Shown piece by piece: positions 23,818-32,800 of a DNA stretch of 44,226 nucleotides. The position numbers and the translations under genes were made by a program. The DNA comes from Clostridia bacterium (GTDB lineage: Bacteria; Bacillota; Clostridia; Christensenellales; QAND01): assembly GCA_017439715.1 (NCBI GenBank), contig JAFSIR010000018.1:1-44226 (forward strand). Direction: 5' to 3'. The notes below the pieces were generated by a model. The model made no database searches. It was not told the DNA's origin and saw only the letters and a list, made by a program, of their open reading frames with translations. Each line of letters opens with the position of its first letter. The stretch's first letter is position 1.

Positions 23818-23834
23818 GATTATCTTTGTTTTCG

Positions 23835-23863
23835 TTGCGTTCCGGCCAATTTTTTCGTACAAT
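23835..23863 (+). promoter_or_regulatory. Promoter of the hydrolase pair
   Basis: TTGCGT (23835-23840), 17-base spacer, TACAAT (23858-23863), 41 bases before the start codon of the serine hydrolase, which also has AGGAGG. Confidence 0.7.
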
Positions 23864-23903
23864 AAAAACAACAATATCCGCTTTTACAGGAGGTTGACAC
23901 GCC

Positions 23904-25328
23904 ATGTTGTTGCCCGTCGTTACCCCCGAATCCGTTGGTATTCCCAGCGAAGCGCTGCTTCGTTTCTATCATGAGATCGAGGCGCGCCAGATCCCCATGC
24001 ATTCCTTTGTTCTGCTTCGGCACGGCAAAACGGCTGTGAAAAGCTGGTGGGCCCCGCATGAGGAATCGGAAAAACACATCATTTATTCCGTTTCCAAGGT
24101 GTTCACCGCCATCGCCGTCGGCTTCTGTATTGAGGAGGGGTATTTCACCCTGCAAGACAGAATCACAGATTTTTTTCCGGAAAAGATCGATGAACCCCTG
24201 CACCCCTGGTGTGCTGAAAAAACCATTGAAAACCTGCTCACCATGCGCAGCGGCCATCCGTATGCAACGGACAGGAGCACGGGCGATTGGGTGAAGCCTT
24301 TCCTGAACACCGTGCCGCCCATCCGGCCGGGCACCCTGTTTGGATATGATTCCACCGCCACACACGCGCTGTGCGCTCTTGTGCAGAAAGTAACCGGAAT
24401 GACCATGATGGCCTATCTTAAGCCTCGCCTGTTCGACCCGCTGGGCATCACAGATATTTATTGCCAGCAGGATCCCATGGGCATTGACACGGGCAGCCGC
24501 GGCATTCACGCCCGCACAATGGATATGGCTAAGTTTGGCCAGCTGATGCTGCAAAAGGGCGAATGGAACGGGCAGCAGGTTGTTCCCCGCGAGTGGGTGG
24601 AAGCCTGCACCAAAAAACACGTGGATAACTCCGTTTCGCCCGGCAAAAACGATGCGTTCTATGGTTATGGCTACAAGTTCTGGCGCCTGCGCGGTAATGC
24701 GTATGCCGGCATCGGCAGCGGCGGCCAGCTGATTGCCGTGTTCCCGGATGAAGACCTTGTGTTTGCCTCTACGGCCAATATCCTTGACGGCGAGGGCGAT
24801 TATTACCTGATCCTTCGCCTGTTCTGGGCGTGCATCCATCCCTTCCTTGCAGACAGCCCGCTGCCGGAAAACCCCGAAAAGGCGGCAGAGCTGCAGGGCG
24901 TGGTGGATCGGCTGACGCTGACCATGCCGGCCGGCAAAACCGACAGCCCCCGGCTTAGCACGATCGATGGAACAAGCTATGCCTTTACCGGCACGGAAAA
25001 ATGCGATCTGCGCGCCGTTCGCTTTGCTGTGGAGGAAGGAGTCATTTCCGTAACGCTGCAGCTGGGCGAAGAGGATTTCACCGTTCGCGCTGCAGCCAAC
25101 GCATGGGCCCCGCAGTATTTGACTTATCCCGATGATGATGGCTGGGCTCAATATGTGTTCACGGATGACGACACGCTTTGTGTGCACGTGCATCTGGCGC
25201 TCAAGCTGGGCACTTATAAAATCTATTTCAATTTCCGCGACGATGACCTGAGCTGCATCATCCGCCCCGTTGGCTGGACGGATTATAAGCGCCTGAACTA
25301 CATCGGCAGCGGCACACGCCAAGCATAA
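23904..25328 (+). CDS. Serine hydrolase of the beta-lactamase / class C family
   Basis: 474 residues, no signal peptide, so probably cytoplasmic. The Ser-x-x-Lys active site is SVSK (about residues 64-67, in IIYSVSKVFTAIAVG), the second motif is Tyr-x-Ser (GYDSTATHAL), and a Gly-rich GSGGQ late in the domain replaces the HxG/KTG motif. The LFDPLGITD and ARTMDMAKFGQLML stretches are typical of the family. Members act as esterases, peptidases or amidases, less often as beta-lactamases; the absence of a signal sequence argues against antibiotic defence. A C-terminal domain of about 120 residues follows. It is 16 bases upstream of an alpha/beta hydrolase in the same operon, suggesting joint breakdown of one substrate. 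Confidence 0.9.
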   Translation: MLLPVVTPESVGIPSEALLRFYHEIEARQIPMHSFVLLRHGKTAVKSWWAPHEESEKHIIYSVSKVFTAIAVGFCIEEGYFTLQDRITDFFPEKIDEPLHPWCAEKTIENLLTMRSGHPYATDRSTGDWVKPFLNTVPPIRPGTLFGYDSTATHALCALVQKVTGMTMMAYLKPRLFDPLGITDIYCQQDPMGIDTGSRGIHARTMDMAKFGQLMLQKGEWNGQQVVPREWVEACTKKHVDNSVSPGKNDAFYGYGYKFWRLRGNAYAGIGSGGQLIAVFPDEDLVFASTANILDGEGDYYLILRLFWACIHPFLADSPLPENPEKAAELQGVVDRLTLTMPAGKTDSPRLSTIDGTSYAFTGTEKCDLRAVRFAVEEGVISVTLQLGEEDFTVRAAANAWAPQYLTYPDDDGWAQYVFTDDDTLCVHVHLALKLGTYKIYFNFRDDDLSCIIRPVGWTDYKRLNYIGSGTRQA

Positions 25329-25344
25329 CAGGAGGAAAACAGCA

Positions 25345-26235
25345 ATGATCAAAACCATCCAAGTTGAAGTGAGGAACCCCCGAATCTATTTGGACGAGAA
25401 CCTGACCTATACCCGGGCCACAACCTATGGCTCCGGCTCTACGCAAAGCGAAATGCATGTAACCCTGCTGCGCCACCGCACCGGCACGGGCCTGCGCTTC
25501 CCCTGCATCGTGTGGATCGGCGGCGGCGGTTGGGCCACGGCCGACCATAACAACCACATCCCCGAGCTGGTCGGTTTTGCCGAAGCGGGCTATGTTGTGG
25601 CCAGTGTGCAGTATCGCCTGGCGGGCGAGGCAAGGTTCCCCGCCGGATTGGAAGATGTAAAAGCGTGCATCCGTTTCCTGCGCGCCAATGCCGAAGAATT
25701 CTGCATCGATCCTGAGCGTATCGGCGTTTGGGGCGAGTCTGCCGGCGGGCATTATGCCGCGCTTGTGGCCACCACGGGCGATAACAAAGTGTTTGATAAA
25801 GGCGTGTTCCTTGATCAGTCCAGCGCCGTGCAGGCTGCTGTATGCTGGTATCCGCCCGTAAACTTCAAGTCTATGGCCGAGCAGCTGGCCGCCCGCGCCG
25901 AAGCCAAGGGCCAGCCCAAGGATACCACCGGCAAACCGGATATGGTAACGCTGCTGCTCAACGGCAATCCGCTTCTGTGCGAAGATAAGGTTGCCTTCGC
26001 CAACCCGCTTACTTATTTAACCAAAAACGCGCCGCCCACGCTGATCATGCACGGCACGGCGGACAACACGGTGCCGATCGAGCAGGGCGAGTTGCTGCAT
26101 GACGCGCTGGAAGCAGCGGGTATCCCGGTCACTATGTATAAGATCGAAGGGGCGCCGCACGCCAGCCTTGAGTTCTATCAGCCGGAAACCAAAAAGATCG
26201 TGCTCGAGTTCTTTGACAGCATTCTGAAAAAATAA
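25345..26235 (+). CDS. Alpha/beta hydrolase (esterase/lipase, BD-FAE or HSL-like)
   Basis: 296 residues with the alpha/beta hydrolase fold. IGGGGW (the HGGGW-like oxyanion loop) and SVQYRLAGEARFPAGLEDVK are followed by the nucleophile elbow GESAGGH, where Ser is the catalytic residue. The Asp is in MHGTADNTVP and the His in GAPHASLEF. This is the pattern of carbohydrate-ester or acyl esterases of the hormone-sensitive lipase/BD-FAE group. No signal peptide. The ATG follows AGGAGG, and the gene is co-transcribed with the serine hydrolase before it. Substrate unknown. Confidence 0.92.
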   Translation: MIKTIQVEVRNPRIYLDENLTYTRATTYGSGSTQSEMHVTLLRHRTGTGLRFPCIVWIGGGGWATADHNNHIPELVGFAEAGYVVASVQYRLAGEARFPAGLEDVKACIRFLRANAEEFCIDPERIGVWGESAGGHYAALVATTGDNKVFDKGVFLDQSSAVQAAVCWYPPVNFKSMAEQLAARAEAKGQPKDTTGKPDMVTLLLNGNPLLCEDKVAFANPLTYLTKNAPPTLIMHGTADNTVPIEQGELLHDALEAAGIPVTMYKIEGAPHASLEFYQPETKKIVLEFFDSILKK

Positions 26236-26246
26236 ACAAAAAAACA

Positions 26247-26277
26247 GAGGGGGCAGCGGGCTGCCCCCTCATTTTTT
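26247..26277. terminator. Bidirectional terminator between convergent operons
   Basis: GAGGGGGCAG and CTGCCCCCTC (26247-26270) with a CGGG loop, T-run on the right and A-run on the left. It serves the hydrolase pair and the leftward MarR/YcxB pair. Confidence 0.9.
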
Positions 26278-26821
26278 ATTGTTCTGCCATCTCGACCGGC
26301 TTGATCTTTTCCTGCACAAACGCCATAAACGCTTTTTTTGTTTTCTCATCGCCTATGCACCGCACGGGCAGCAGCGTTGCCTGCTGCACATTATGAAAAA
26401 AGTAAAGTGCGTTTTTTGTGCTCACCACGCGTTCCACTGCGCTATAGCGAATCTTATGCTCGCTTATATCCGTTTTATCGCAGATCTCTTCTTCCGAAAA
26501 CACCAGCTTGCCTTTCTCGCTGTAAGGCAGCCGCCCCTTCTTTTTCATTTTGTTCACCGTGCGCATCGTGATGCGGCGGCTGATCCGGTTGATGTTGAGC
26601 ACCCAGATCACGCTGCCTGCGGTGAGCACCGCCGCTTCGGCGATCAGCAGTTTGGGATCCACACCCGCCACAGCAAAGCACAGCACCAACAACACGCTGA
26701 TCAGCGGCGTCAGCACGCAGATGCTCTTTTTCGATTTGCGCCCCATGGGCGTATACATCAAATAATGCTGGTTGAACAGAATATAATCTTCTTCCGTTAC
26801 AGCATACTCAAACTCAAACAA
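26276..26821 (-). CDS. YcxB-like membrane protein
   Basis: About 181 residues. A short N-terminus (FEFEYAVTEEDYILFNQHY) leads to two adjacent membrane helices (about 35-55 and 60-80), then a cytoplasmic domain with FSEEEICDKTDISEHKIRYS and RVVSTKNALYFFHN, the pattern of the YcxB-like C-terminal family. Function unknown. I choose the TTG at 26819-26821 because GGGAGG lies seven bases before it and it gives the family-like start; a longer version to 26875 would overlap the MarR gene without a ribosome site. It is the second gene of the marR operon. Confidence 0.75.
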   Translation of the reverse strand: MFEFEYAVTEEDYILFNQHYLMYTPMGRKSKKSICVLTPLISVLLVLCFAVAGVDPKLLIAEAAVLTAGSVIWVLNINRISRRITMRTVNKMKKKGRLPYSEKGKLVFSEEEICDKTDISEHKIRYSAVERVVSTKNALYFFHNVQQATLLPVRCIGDEKTKKAFMAFVQEKIKPVEMAEQ

Positions 26822-26843
26822 GCCAGTGCCTCCCGCTAACCCA

Positions 26844-27281
26844 TCAGTTCTCCACGTTTTTCTGCGCGCCTTCAAACAGTTTTTGGATCAGCGCCATCGC
26901 GTTATCCCGCTCTGCCTGCGTCATCTCAGAACAGATGCTTTCGTTCCATTCATCAAACACACGGTGGATCTGCGGGATGAGCTGCTGCCCTTTTTCCGTT
27001 AAATACAGGCAGTTGCGCCGCCTGTCCAGCGGATATGTTTCCCTGCGGATGTATGACAGCTCTTCCAGCGTTCCCAGCATTCTGGTCGCGTTTCCTTTGT
27101 CCAGCGCAAGGCGCGTGGCCGCTTCATCCTGCAAGCGGCCCGGGTGCCGTTCCAGCATCAGCAGCAAATTGGGCATGGACCCGCGCAAGCCATAAGGGCT
27201 GAGCTTTGCCGCAATATACCGGCGGCGCATCCGATCCAGCCGAAACACAAAATCCGATATAGAAAGACCTTCGTAAGGCAT
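26844..27281 (-). CDS. MarR family transcriptional regulator
   Basis: 145 residues with the MarR winged helix-turn-helix: the helix pair LALDKGNATRMLGTLEELSY contains the recognition helix, and IRRETYPLDRRRNCLYLTEK is the beta-wing with the D-x-R-R signature. MarR dimers usually bind palindromes near their own promoter and release them when a small phenolic or other ligand binds. A 16-base palindrome overlaps its -10 box, fitting autoregulation, and a similar one lies at the divergent operon (27449-27464). The start ATG has AAGGAG upstream. Followed by the YcxB-like gene. Confidence 0.92.
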   Translation of the reverse strand: MPYEGLSISDFVFRLDRMRRRYIAAKLSPYGLRGSMPNLLLMLERHPGRLQDEAATRLALDKGNATRMLGTLEELSYIRRETYPLDRRRNCLYLTEKGQQLIPQIHRVFDEWNESICSEMTQAERDNAMALIQKLFEGAQKNVEN

Positions 27282-27313
27282 TGCCCGCTCCTTTCCGATA
27301 ACACATCATGGTT

Positions 27314-27329
27314 TATAAAAATATTTATA
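27314..27329. promoter_or_regulatory. Palindromic operator-like site over the marR -10 box
   Basis: TATAAAAATATTTATA has perfect 6-bp arms (TATAAA, TTTATA) around four bases. Its right arm is the marR -10 element. It matches 27449-27464 at 14 of 16 positions. Confidence 0.6.
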
Positions 27330-27352
27330 CCATTGTCCTTTCATTTGTTCAA
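27324..27352 (-). promoter_or_regulatory. marR promoter
   Basis: Minus strand TTGAAC (27347-27352), 17-base spacer ending TGG, TATAAA (27324-27329). Confidence 0.75.
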
Positions 27353-27418
27353 CACTTTCCGGGAAAAAGGGAAGCCTGAAGGCATTTTTGCAGGCAGCAA
27401 AAACACGCAAAAAAATTC

Positions 27419-27448
27419 TTGACAGCATTTTTTCCTTTATGATATACC
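27419..27448 (+). promoter_or_regulatory. Promoter of the XRE-cupin / acyl-CoA synthetase operon
   Basis: TTGACA (27419-27424) and TATACC (27443-27448) with an 18-base spacer and a TGA extended -10. The start point would lie within the adjoining operator-like motif. Confidence 0.65.
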
Positions 27449-27464
27449 GATAAAAATATCTATA
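27449..27464. promoter_or_regulatory. Second operator-like motif, just downstream of the XRE promoter
   Basis: GATAAAAATATCTATA directly follows the -10 box and matches the marR operator-like site at 14 of 16 positions; it also contains the inverted repeat GATA-AAAA-TATC. It could be bound by the divergent MarR protein, or by the XRE-cupin regulator itself. Confidence 0.5.
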
Positions 27465-27477
27465 AGGAGGAGATAGC

Positions 27478-28032
27478 ATGAACAAACAAATTCAGGCAAT
27501 CGCCGAGCGGTTGAAAGCACTTCGCGAGATTTGCGATATTAGCGTACAGGAAATGGCCGGTGTGCTGGATATTACCGAAAACGAATACCGGTGCTATGAA
27601 AATGGCGAGCGGGATTTTGCATTCTCTTTCCTGATGGGTGCAGCCGAACATTTGGGCGTTGATATGGTAGAGCTGCTTACGGGCGATTCACCCCGGCTCA
27701 GTTCTGTTTCCTTTGTGAAAAAAGGCGAGGGGCTGGACATTGTGCGCCGCAGCGAATACAAATATCAGCACCTGGCCTACTTTTTTAAAGATAAGCGGGC
27801 AGAACCTTTCCATGTCCGCGTTACGCCTGAGGATAACAGCCAGATGCACTTGAACACGCATGACGGGCAGGAGTTTAACTATATTCTGTCCGGCAGTATG
27901 GAAATCGAGGTGGACGGTGTTCGTATGATCGCCACAGAAGGGGATGCGTTGTATTACGACCCCACCCGCCCGCATGGCATGATCGCGCACGGCAGCGAAC
28001 CGTGTGAATTCCTTGCCATCATCATCAAATAG
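27478..28032 (+). CDS. XRE family regulator with cupin sensor domain
   Basis: 184 residues. An N-terminal lambda-repressor-like helix-turn-helix (about 8-65; AERLKALREICDISVQEMAG, then YRCYENGERDF) is joined to a C-terminal cupin barrel (about 110-184; HDGQEFNYILSGSMEIEVDG, GDALYYDPTRPHGMIAHG). This layout resembles PuuR/SutR-type regulators that sense a small metabolite in the cupin. The gene is 10 bases upstream of an acyl-CoA synthetase, so it probably responds to that enzyme's substrate or product; this pairing recurs, from memory, in Clostridia. The ATG follows AAGGAGGAG. Confidence 0.93.
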   Translation: MNKQIQAIAERLKALREICDISVQEMAGVLDITENEYRCYENGERDFAFSFLMGAAEHLGVDMVELLTGDSPRLSSVSFVKKGEGLDIVRRSEYKYQHLAYFFKDKRAEPFHVRVTPEDNSQMHLNTHDGQEFNYILSGSMEIEVDGVRMIATEGDALYYDPTRPHGMIAHGSEPCEFLAIIIK

Positions 28033-28042
28033 GAGGTTACCC

Positions 28043-29701
28043 ATGGCTTTTTATACCCGCTTGGTACAGGCGGATACCAACAGCTATGAATCTTTTGTGA
28101 ACACACTGAAAATTGATGTGCCGGAAGATTTCAACTTTGCTTATGATGTGTTGGATGTGCTGGCCGAGGAAACACCGGACAACCCTGCCATGCTGTGGCT
28201 GGGGAAAGACGGCGAAGAGCGCCGCTACACCTACAGCGATGTATCGCGGGAGAGCAGCCGCGCAGCGCACTTTTTCCGTGAGCTTGGCATCCGCCGGGGG
28301 GACCGCGTTCTGCTGGTTTGCAAACGGCATTTCCGCTTTTGGTTTGCCATCATGGCGCTGCATAAGCTGGGGGCCATCGCCATCCCGGCTACGCACCTGC
28401 TTAAAGCCAAAGACTTTGAATATCGCAACAACTTAGCCGGTGTTTCGGCCGTAGTCTGCACGGCAGACGATGACACGGCCGATGAGATTGACCTGGCGGC
28501 CCCCAACTGCCCGACCCTTAAACACAAAATCATTGTGTGCGGCACGCGGCCCGGCTGGCGCTCCATGGAAGAAACACAGGCTTATCCCGATGTGTTCCCC
28601 CGCCCAACGGATGATCAGCGCACCCATAACGATGATGGACAGGTGCTGTTCTTCACGTCCGGCACAACGGGCATGCCCAAAATGGTGCTGCATGACTGCA
28701 CATATCCGCTGGGCCACATCATCACCAGTGTGTATTGGCAGGAAGTTCAGGAAGGCGGCCTGCACCTGACCGTGGCAGACACGGGCTGGGGCAAGGCGCT
28801 CTGGGGCAAGCTGTACGGCCAGTGGATGGCCGGCTGCTGCGTGTTCATCTATGATTTTGATCGTTTCCATGCCGCTGACCTGCTGGAGAAGATCGAAAAA
28901 TACAAGGTGACCAGCTTCTGTGCCCCGCCGACGATTTACCGCTATTTCCTGCAGGAAGATCTCACCAAATACGACCTGAGCGCCTTAAAGCATGGCTCCA
29001 TCGCCGGCGAAGCGCTCAACCCGGAGATTTTTGCTCAGTTCAAAGAGCTGACCGGCCTGTCGCTTACCGAAGCGTTCGGCCAAACAGAAACGGTTGTGTC
29101 ACTTGGAACATTCACTATGATGACCCCGCAGCCCGGCTCCATGGGCAAACCCTCTCCGCTGTATGATGTGTTCATCGCCGATGACGAGGGCAACCCGCAG
29201 CCGCGCGGGCAGGTGGGCGAAATTTGCATTCGCATCAAGAACAACCAAAAACCGCTGGGCATGTTCCACAGCTATTATGGTGATCCGGAACGTACCAAGG
29301 CCGCCGTGGCCGGCGGCATCTACCGCACGGGCGACCAGGCCTGGCAGGACGAAGCGGGGTATTATTGGTATGTCGGCCGCGCAGATGACGTGATCAAATC
29401 CTCCGGTTACCGCATCGGCCCGTTCGAAGTGGAAAGCGCGCTGATCGAGCATCCTGCCGTGCTGGAAGCGGCCGTTACCGCCGTGCCTGACCCGGTGCGC
29501 GGCCAAATCGTGAAAGCCACCATCGTACTTAAAGAAGGGTATGAGCCGTCTGACGCGCTGGTAAAAGAGTTGCAGAATCATGTTAAGCGCATCACCGCGC
29601 CGTATAAATATCCGCGCGTGATCGCCTTTGTTGATGAGCTGCCCAAAACTATCAGCGGCAAGATCCGCCGCGTGGAAATCCGCCAGGCGGACCGTAACTG
29701 A
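28043..29701 (+). CDS. Acyl-CoA synthetase (AMP-forming)
   Basis: 552 residues, ANL superfamily. It activates a carboxylic acid with ATP to acyl-AMP, then transfers it to CoA. Visible core motifs are the phosphate-binding FFTSGTTGMPKMVLH (A3), EAFGQTET (A5), YRTGDQAWQDEAGYYWYVGR (A7), DDVIKSSGYRIGPFEVE (A8) and a C-terminal KTISGKIRR with the catalytic Lys (A10). The N-terminus and HLTVADTGWGKALWGKLYG resemble medium-chain or aryl acyl-CoA ligases more than acetyl-CoA synthetase, so a short- or medium-chain fatty or aromatic acid is likely. I start at the ATG 28043, preceded by AGGAGG; upstream in-frame codons overlap the regulator gene. Confidence 0.93.
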   Translation: MAFYTRLVQADTNSYESFVNTLKIDVPEDFNFAYDVLDVLAEETPDNPAMLWLGKDGEERRYTYSDVSRESSRAAHFFRELGIRRGDRVLLVCKRHFRFWFAIMALHKLGAIAIPATHLLKAKDFEYRNNLAGVSAVVCTADDDTADEIDLAAPNCPTLKHKIIVCGTRPGWRSMEETQAYPDVFPRPTDDQRTHNDDGQVLFFTSGTTGMPKMVLHDCTYPLGHIITSVYWQEVQEGGLHLTVADTGWGKALWGKLYGQWMAGCCVFIYDFDRFHAADLLEKIEKYKVTSFCAPPTIYRYFLQEDLTKYDLSALKHGSIAGEALNPEIFAQFKELTGLSLTEAFGQTETVVSLGTFTMMTPQPGSMGKPSPLYDVFIADDEGNPQPRGQVGEICIRIKNNQKPLGMFHSYYGDPERTKAAVAGGIYRTGDQAWQDEAGYYWYVGRADDVIKSSGYRIGPFEVESALIEHPAVLEAAVTAVPDPVRGQIVKATIVLKEGYEPSDALVKELQNHVKRITAPYKYPRVIAFVDELPKTISGKIRRVEIRQADRN

Positions 29702-29721
29702 TCAATCAAAAACATAAATAA

Positions 29722-29750
29722 GGGAGAGGCCGAAAACGCCTCTCCCTTTT
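29722..29750 (+). terminator. Terminator of the acyl-CoA synthetase operon
   Basis: GGGAGAGGC and GCCTCTCCC (29722-29746) with a seven-base loop, followed by TTTT. Confidence 0.75.
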
Positions 29751-29770
29751 GCTTATCAACTCGGACAAAC

Positions 29771-29799
29771 AAAAAAGAGCATCGAAAGATGCTCTTTTT
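29771..29799. terminator. Terminator of the giant subtilisin gene (bidirectional)
   Basis: GAGCATC-GAAA-GATGCTC hairpin flanked by A and T runs on both sides; on the minus strand six T follow the stem. It lies just beyond the stop codon at 29808. Confidence 0.88.
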
Positions 29800-29807
29800 A
29801 TGCTTTG

Positions 29808-32800
29808 TTAGGGTTTTACCAGCACAAGGCACAGGGCCATCTGGCCGCTGCCGTCCGTTGCTTTTGCATAGATCATAGCGTATCCGGGCGCAACAGCCGT
29901 TACCTGCCCCGCAGCGTTCACAACAGCCACATCCGTGTTGCCGCTCTGCCACACGATGCCGTTGTTATAGGGGGCTTCCGGCTCGGTGGACACCGAAAGG
30001 TTCGCCACGCGCTGCGCGCCGGCGGCGGTAGCGCTCAGCTGCAGGAACTGCTCGCTCATCACCATTTTTTGCACTATCAGGTATTTCACTGTCAGCGTGG
30101 TTTTCGCTGATTTGCCCGTATCCGCCGCTTTCACGGTGATCGTGGTGCTGCCGATGCCCCGGGACGTGACAACGCCGTTTTCATCAACGGTGGCCACGTT
30201 CGGGTTGCTGCTGGTATAAATCAGCACATCGTTATACGGGGCGGCCGGTGTAACAACAGGCACCAGCTGATAGGTTTTGCCGATGCTTTCACCCGTGCCG
30301 ATGCCCAACACCGTGGTTTTAGGCAGCGTGATGCGGGATGTTTTCCGATAGGAAACGGTAACGGTGGTTTTTGCCGTTTTGCCCGTGTCCACCGCTTTCA
30401 CGGTGATCACCGCTTTGCCCGGCGACACGCTGGTCACAAGGCCGTTTTCATCAACCATGGCCACGTTCACGTTGCTGCTGGTATAGGTCACAGCGCTGTT
30501 ATAGCGGTTAACCGGGGTGATCGTCGGCTCCAGCTGATAGGTTTTGCCCAGGCTTTCACCCGCGCCGATCTCAAGCGCCACCGATTTGGGCGCCTTGATG
30601 GCCGTTGTTTTCACAAACGCCACGGTAACGGTGGTTTTTGCCGTTTTGCCCGTGTCCACCGCTTTCACGGTGATCACCGCTTTGCCCGGCGCTACGCTGG
30701 TCACAAGGCCGTTCTCGTCAACCGTGGCCACGTTCACGTTGCTGCTGCTCCACACCAGTGCATTGTTATAGGGGTTGGCGGGGCTGACCGTCGGCACCAG
30801 CTGATAGGTTTTGCCCATGCTTTCACCCGTGCCGATGCCAACCGTAACGCTGCCGGGCAGCTTGATGCTGCTCGTTTTATAAATGGCTACCGTCAGCGTG
30901 GTTTTCGCCGTTTTGCCCGTATCCAGTGCTTTTACCGTGATGGTCGCTTTGCCATAGCCGCGCGTGGTTACAAGGCCGTTTTCATCAACCGTGGCCACGC
31001 TCTCGTTGCTGCTGGTCCATTCCAGCGCCTCGTTATAGCGCACTGCGGGGGCAATCGTCGGCGTCAGCTGATAGGTTTTGCCGATGCTTTCGCCCATGCC
31101 GATGCCAACCGTAACGCTGCCGGGCAGTTTGATGCTGGTCGTTGTCTGGTTTTTCACGGTCAGCGTGCATTTGGCGGTTTTGCCGGTATCCACAGCACGC
31201 ACGGTGATCACGGTGCTGCCAAGGCCCATGATCCGGCCCGTGCCGTCGTTTTCAATCACGGCCACGCTCTCATTGCTGCTGGTCCATTCCAGTGCCTCGT
31301 TGAATCGCTCAGCCGGTTTCACCGTGGCCGTTATGGCAAACGGTTTGTTGAACGGCTCGCCTGCTTTCATGCCGATGGTCATCGAGCGCGGCAGCGAAAG
31401 CGAGGTGGTGGTCACGCATTTTACGGTCACGGTGCATTTGGCTGTCTTGCCGGTATCAACGGCTTTCACGGTGATCACCGCTTTGCCCGGCGCTACACTG
31501 GTCACCAACCCGTTCTGGTCAACCGTGGCCACATTTTCGTTGCTGCTCGAATACGTTAAGCGCATATCGAGCGGATATTGCGGGGTAACGACCGGCTGCA
31601 GCTTATAGGTTTTGCCCAAGCTTTCGCCTGCACCGATCTCGATCGTGGCTGATTTTGCCACCTTAATACTCTTGGTTTTCACCAGGCTCACGGTCACTGT
31701 GCATTTGGCGCTCTTGCCGCTGTTGTCCGTGGCTTTGGCGGTGATCACCGCTTTGCCCGGCGCTACGCTGGTCACAACGCCGCTCTGGTCTACCGTGGCC
31801 ACATTTTCGTTGCTGCTGGTCCACAACAGCGTGCCGTTCTGCGGATTGTCCGGTGTTACTGTGGCAACCAGATGGATCTCTTTGCCCAGTTTTTCACCCG
31901 CGCCGATCTCGATCACAGCCGTGCGCGGCAGCTTAACGCTCTTCACTTTAACAATGCCCACCGTAACGGTACATCTGGCGCTCTTACCGCTGCCGTCTGT
32001 CGCTTTGGCGGTGATCACTGCTTTACCGGCGCCCACGCTTGTCACCAAACCGTTTTGGTCCACCGTGGCCACATTTTCATTGCTGCTGCTCCACGCCAGT
32101 GTTTTATTCAGCGCGTTGACCGGCAGCACCTGCGCGTTCAGTGCCAACGTTTTGCCCAGCGTATCACCGGCTGCAATGGTGATGCTCGCGCTCGTGGCAT
32201 TGAGCTTGACCTGCGACACCTGAATGATCTTCACCGTCAGGTTGCATTTAGTATAAACGCCGCTGCCGTCTGTGGCACGCGCATAAATCATGGCCGTGCC
32301 GGCGCCTACGCTGGTCACCAAACCGTTCTGGTCTACCGTGGCCACATTTTCATTGCTGCTGCTCCACGCCAGCGTTTTATTCAGCGCGTTGTTCGGCATT
32401 ACCTGCGCTCTAAGCTGGAACGTTTTGCCCAGCGCTTCACCTTCGCCGATGTTGATGGTTGCACTTGTGGTGTTCAGGCTGATCCCATACACCTCAATGA
32501 TCTTCACCGTCAGGTTGCACGTGCCTACCGCGCCGCTGCCGTCAAGCGCGCGGGCGTAGATCTTCGCCGTACCGGGGCCTACGCTGGTCACCAAACCGTT
32601 CTGGTCTACCGTGGCCACATTTTCATTGCTGCTGCTCCACGCCAGCGTTTTATTCAGCGCGTTGTTCGGCATTACCTGCGCTCTGAGCTGCAGCGTTTTG
32701 CCCAGCGCTTCACCTTCGCCGATGTTGATCACCGCGCTGGTGGCGCTCATTGAAATGTTTGCCACCGGCAGCGGCCGCACCGTAAACCGGCAGGATGCTT

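Noticed and set aside
23820-25358. 512-codon open frame antisense to the serine hydrolase
   Set aside because: The plus strand carries the SxxK active site, promoter and AGGAGG; the antisense frame has none.
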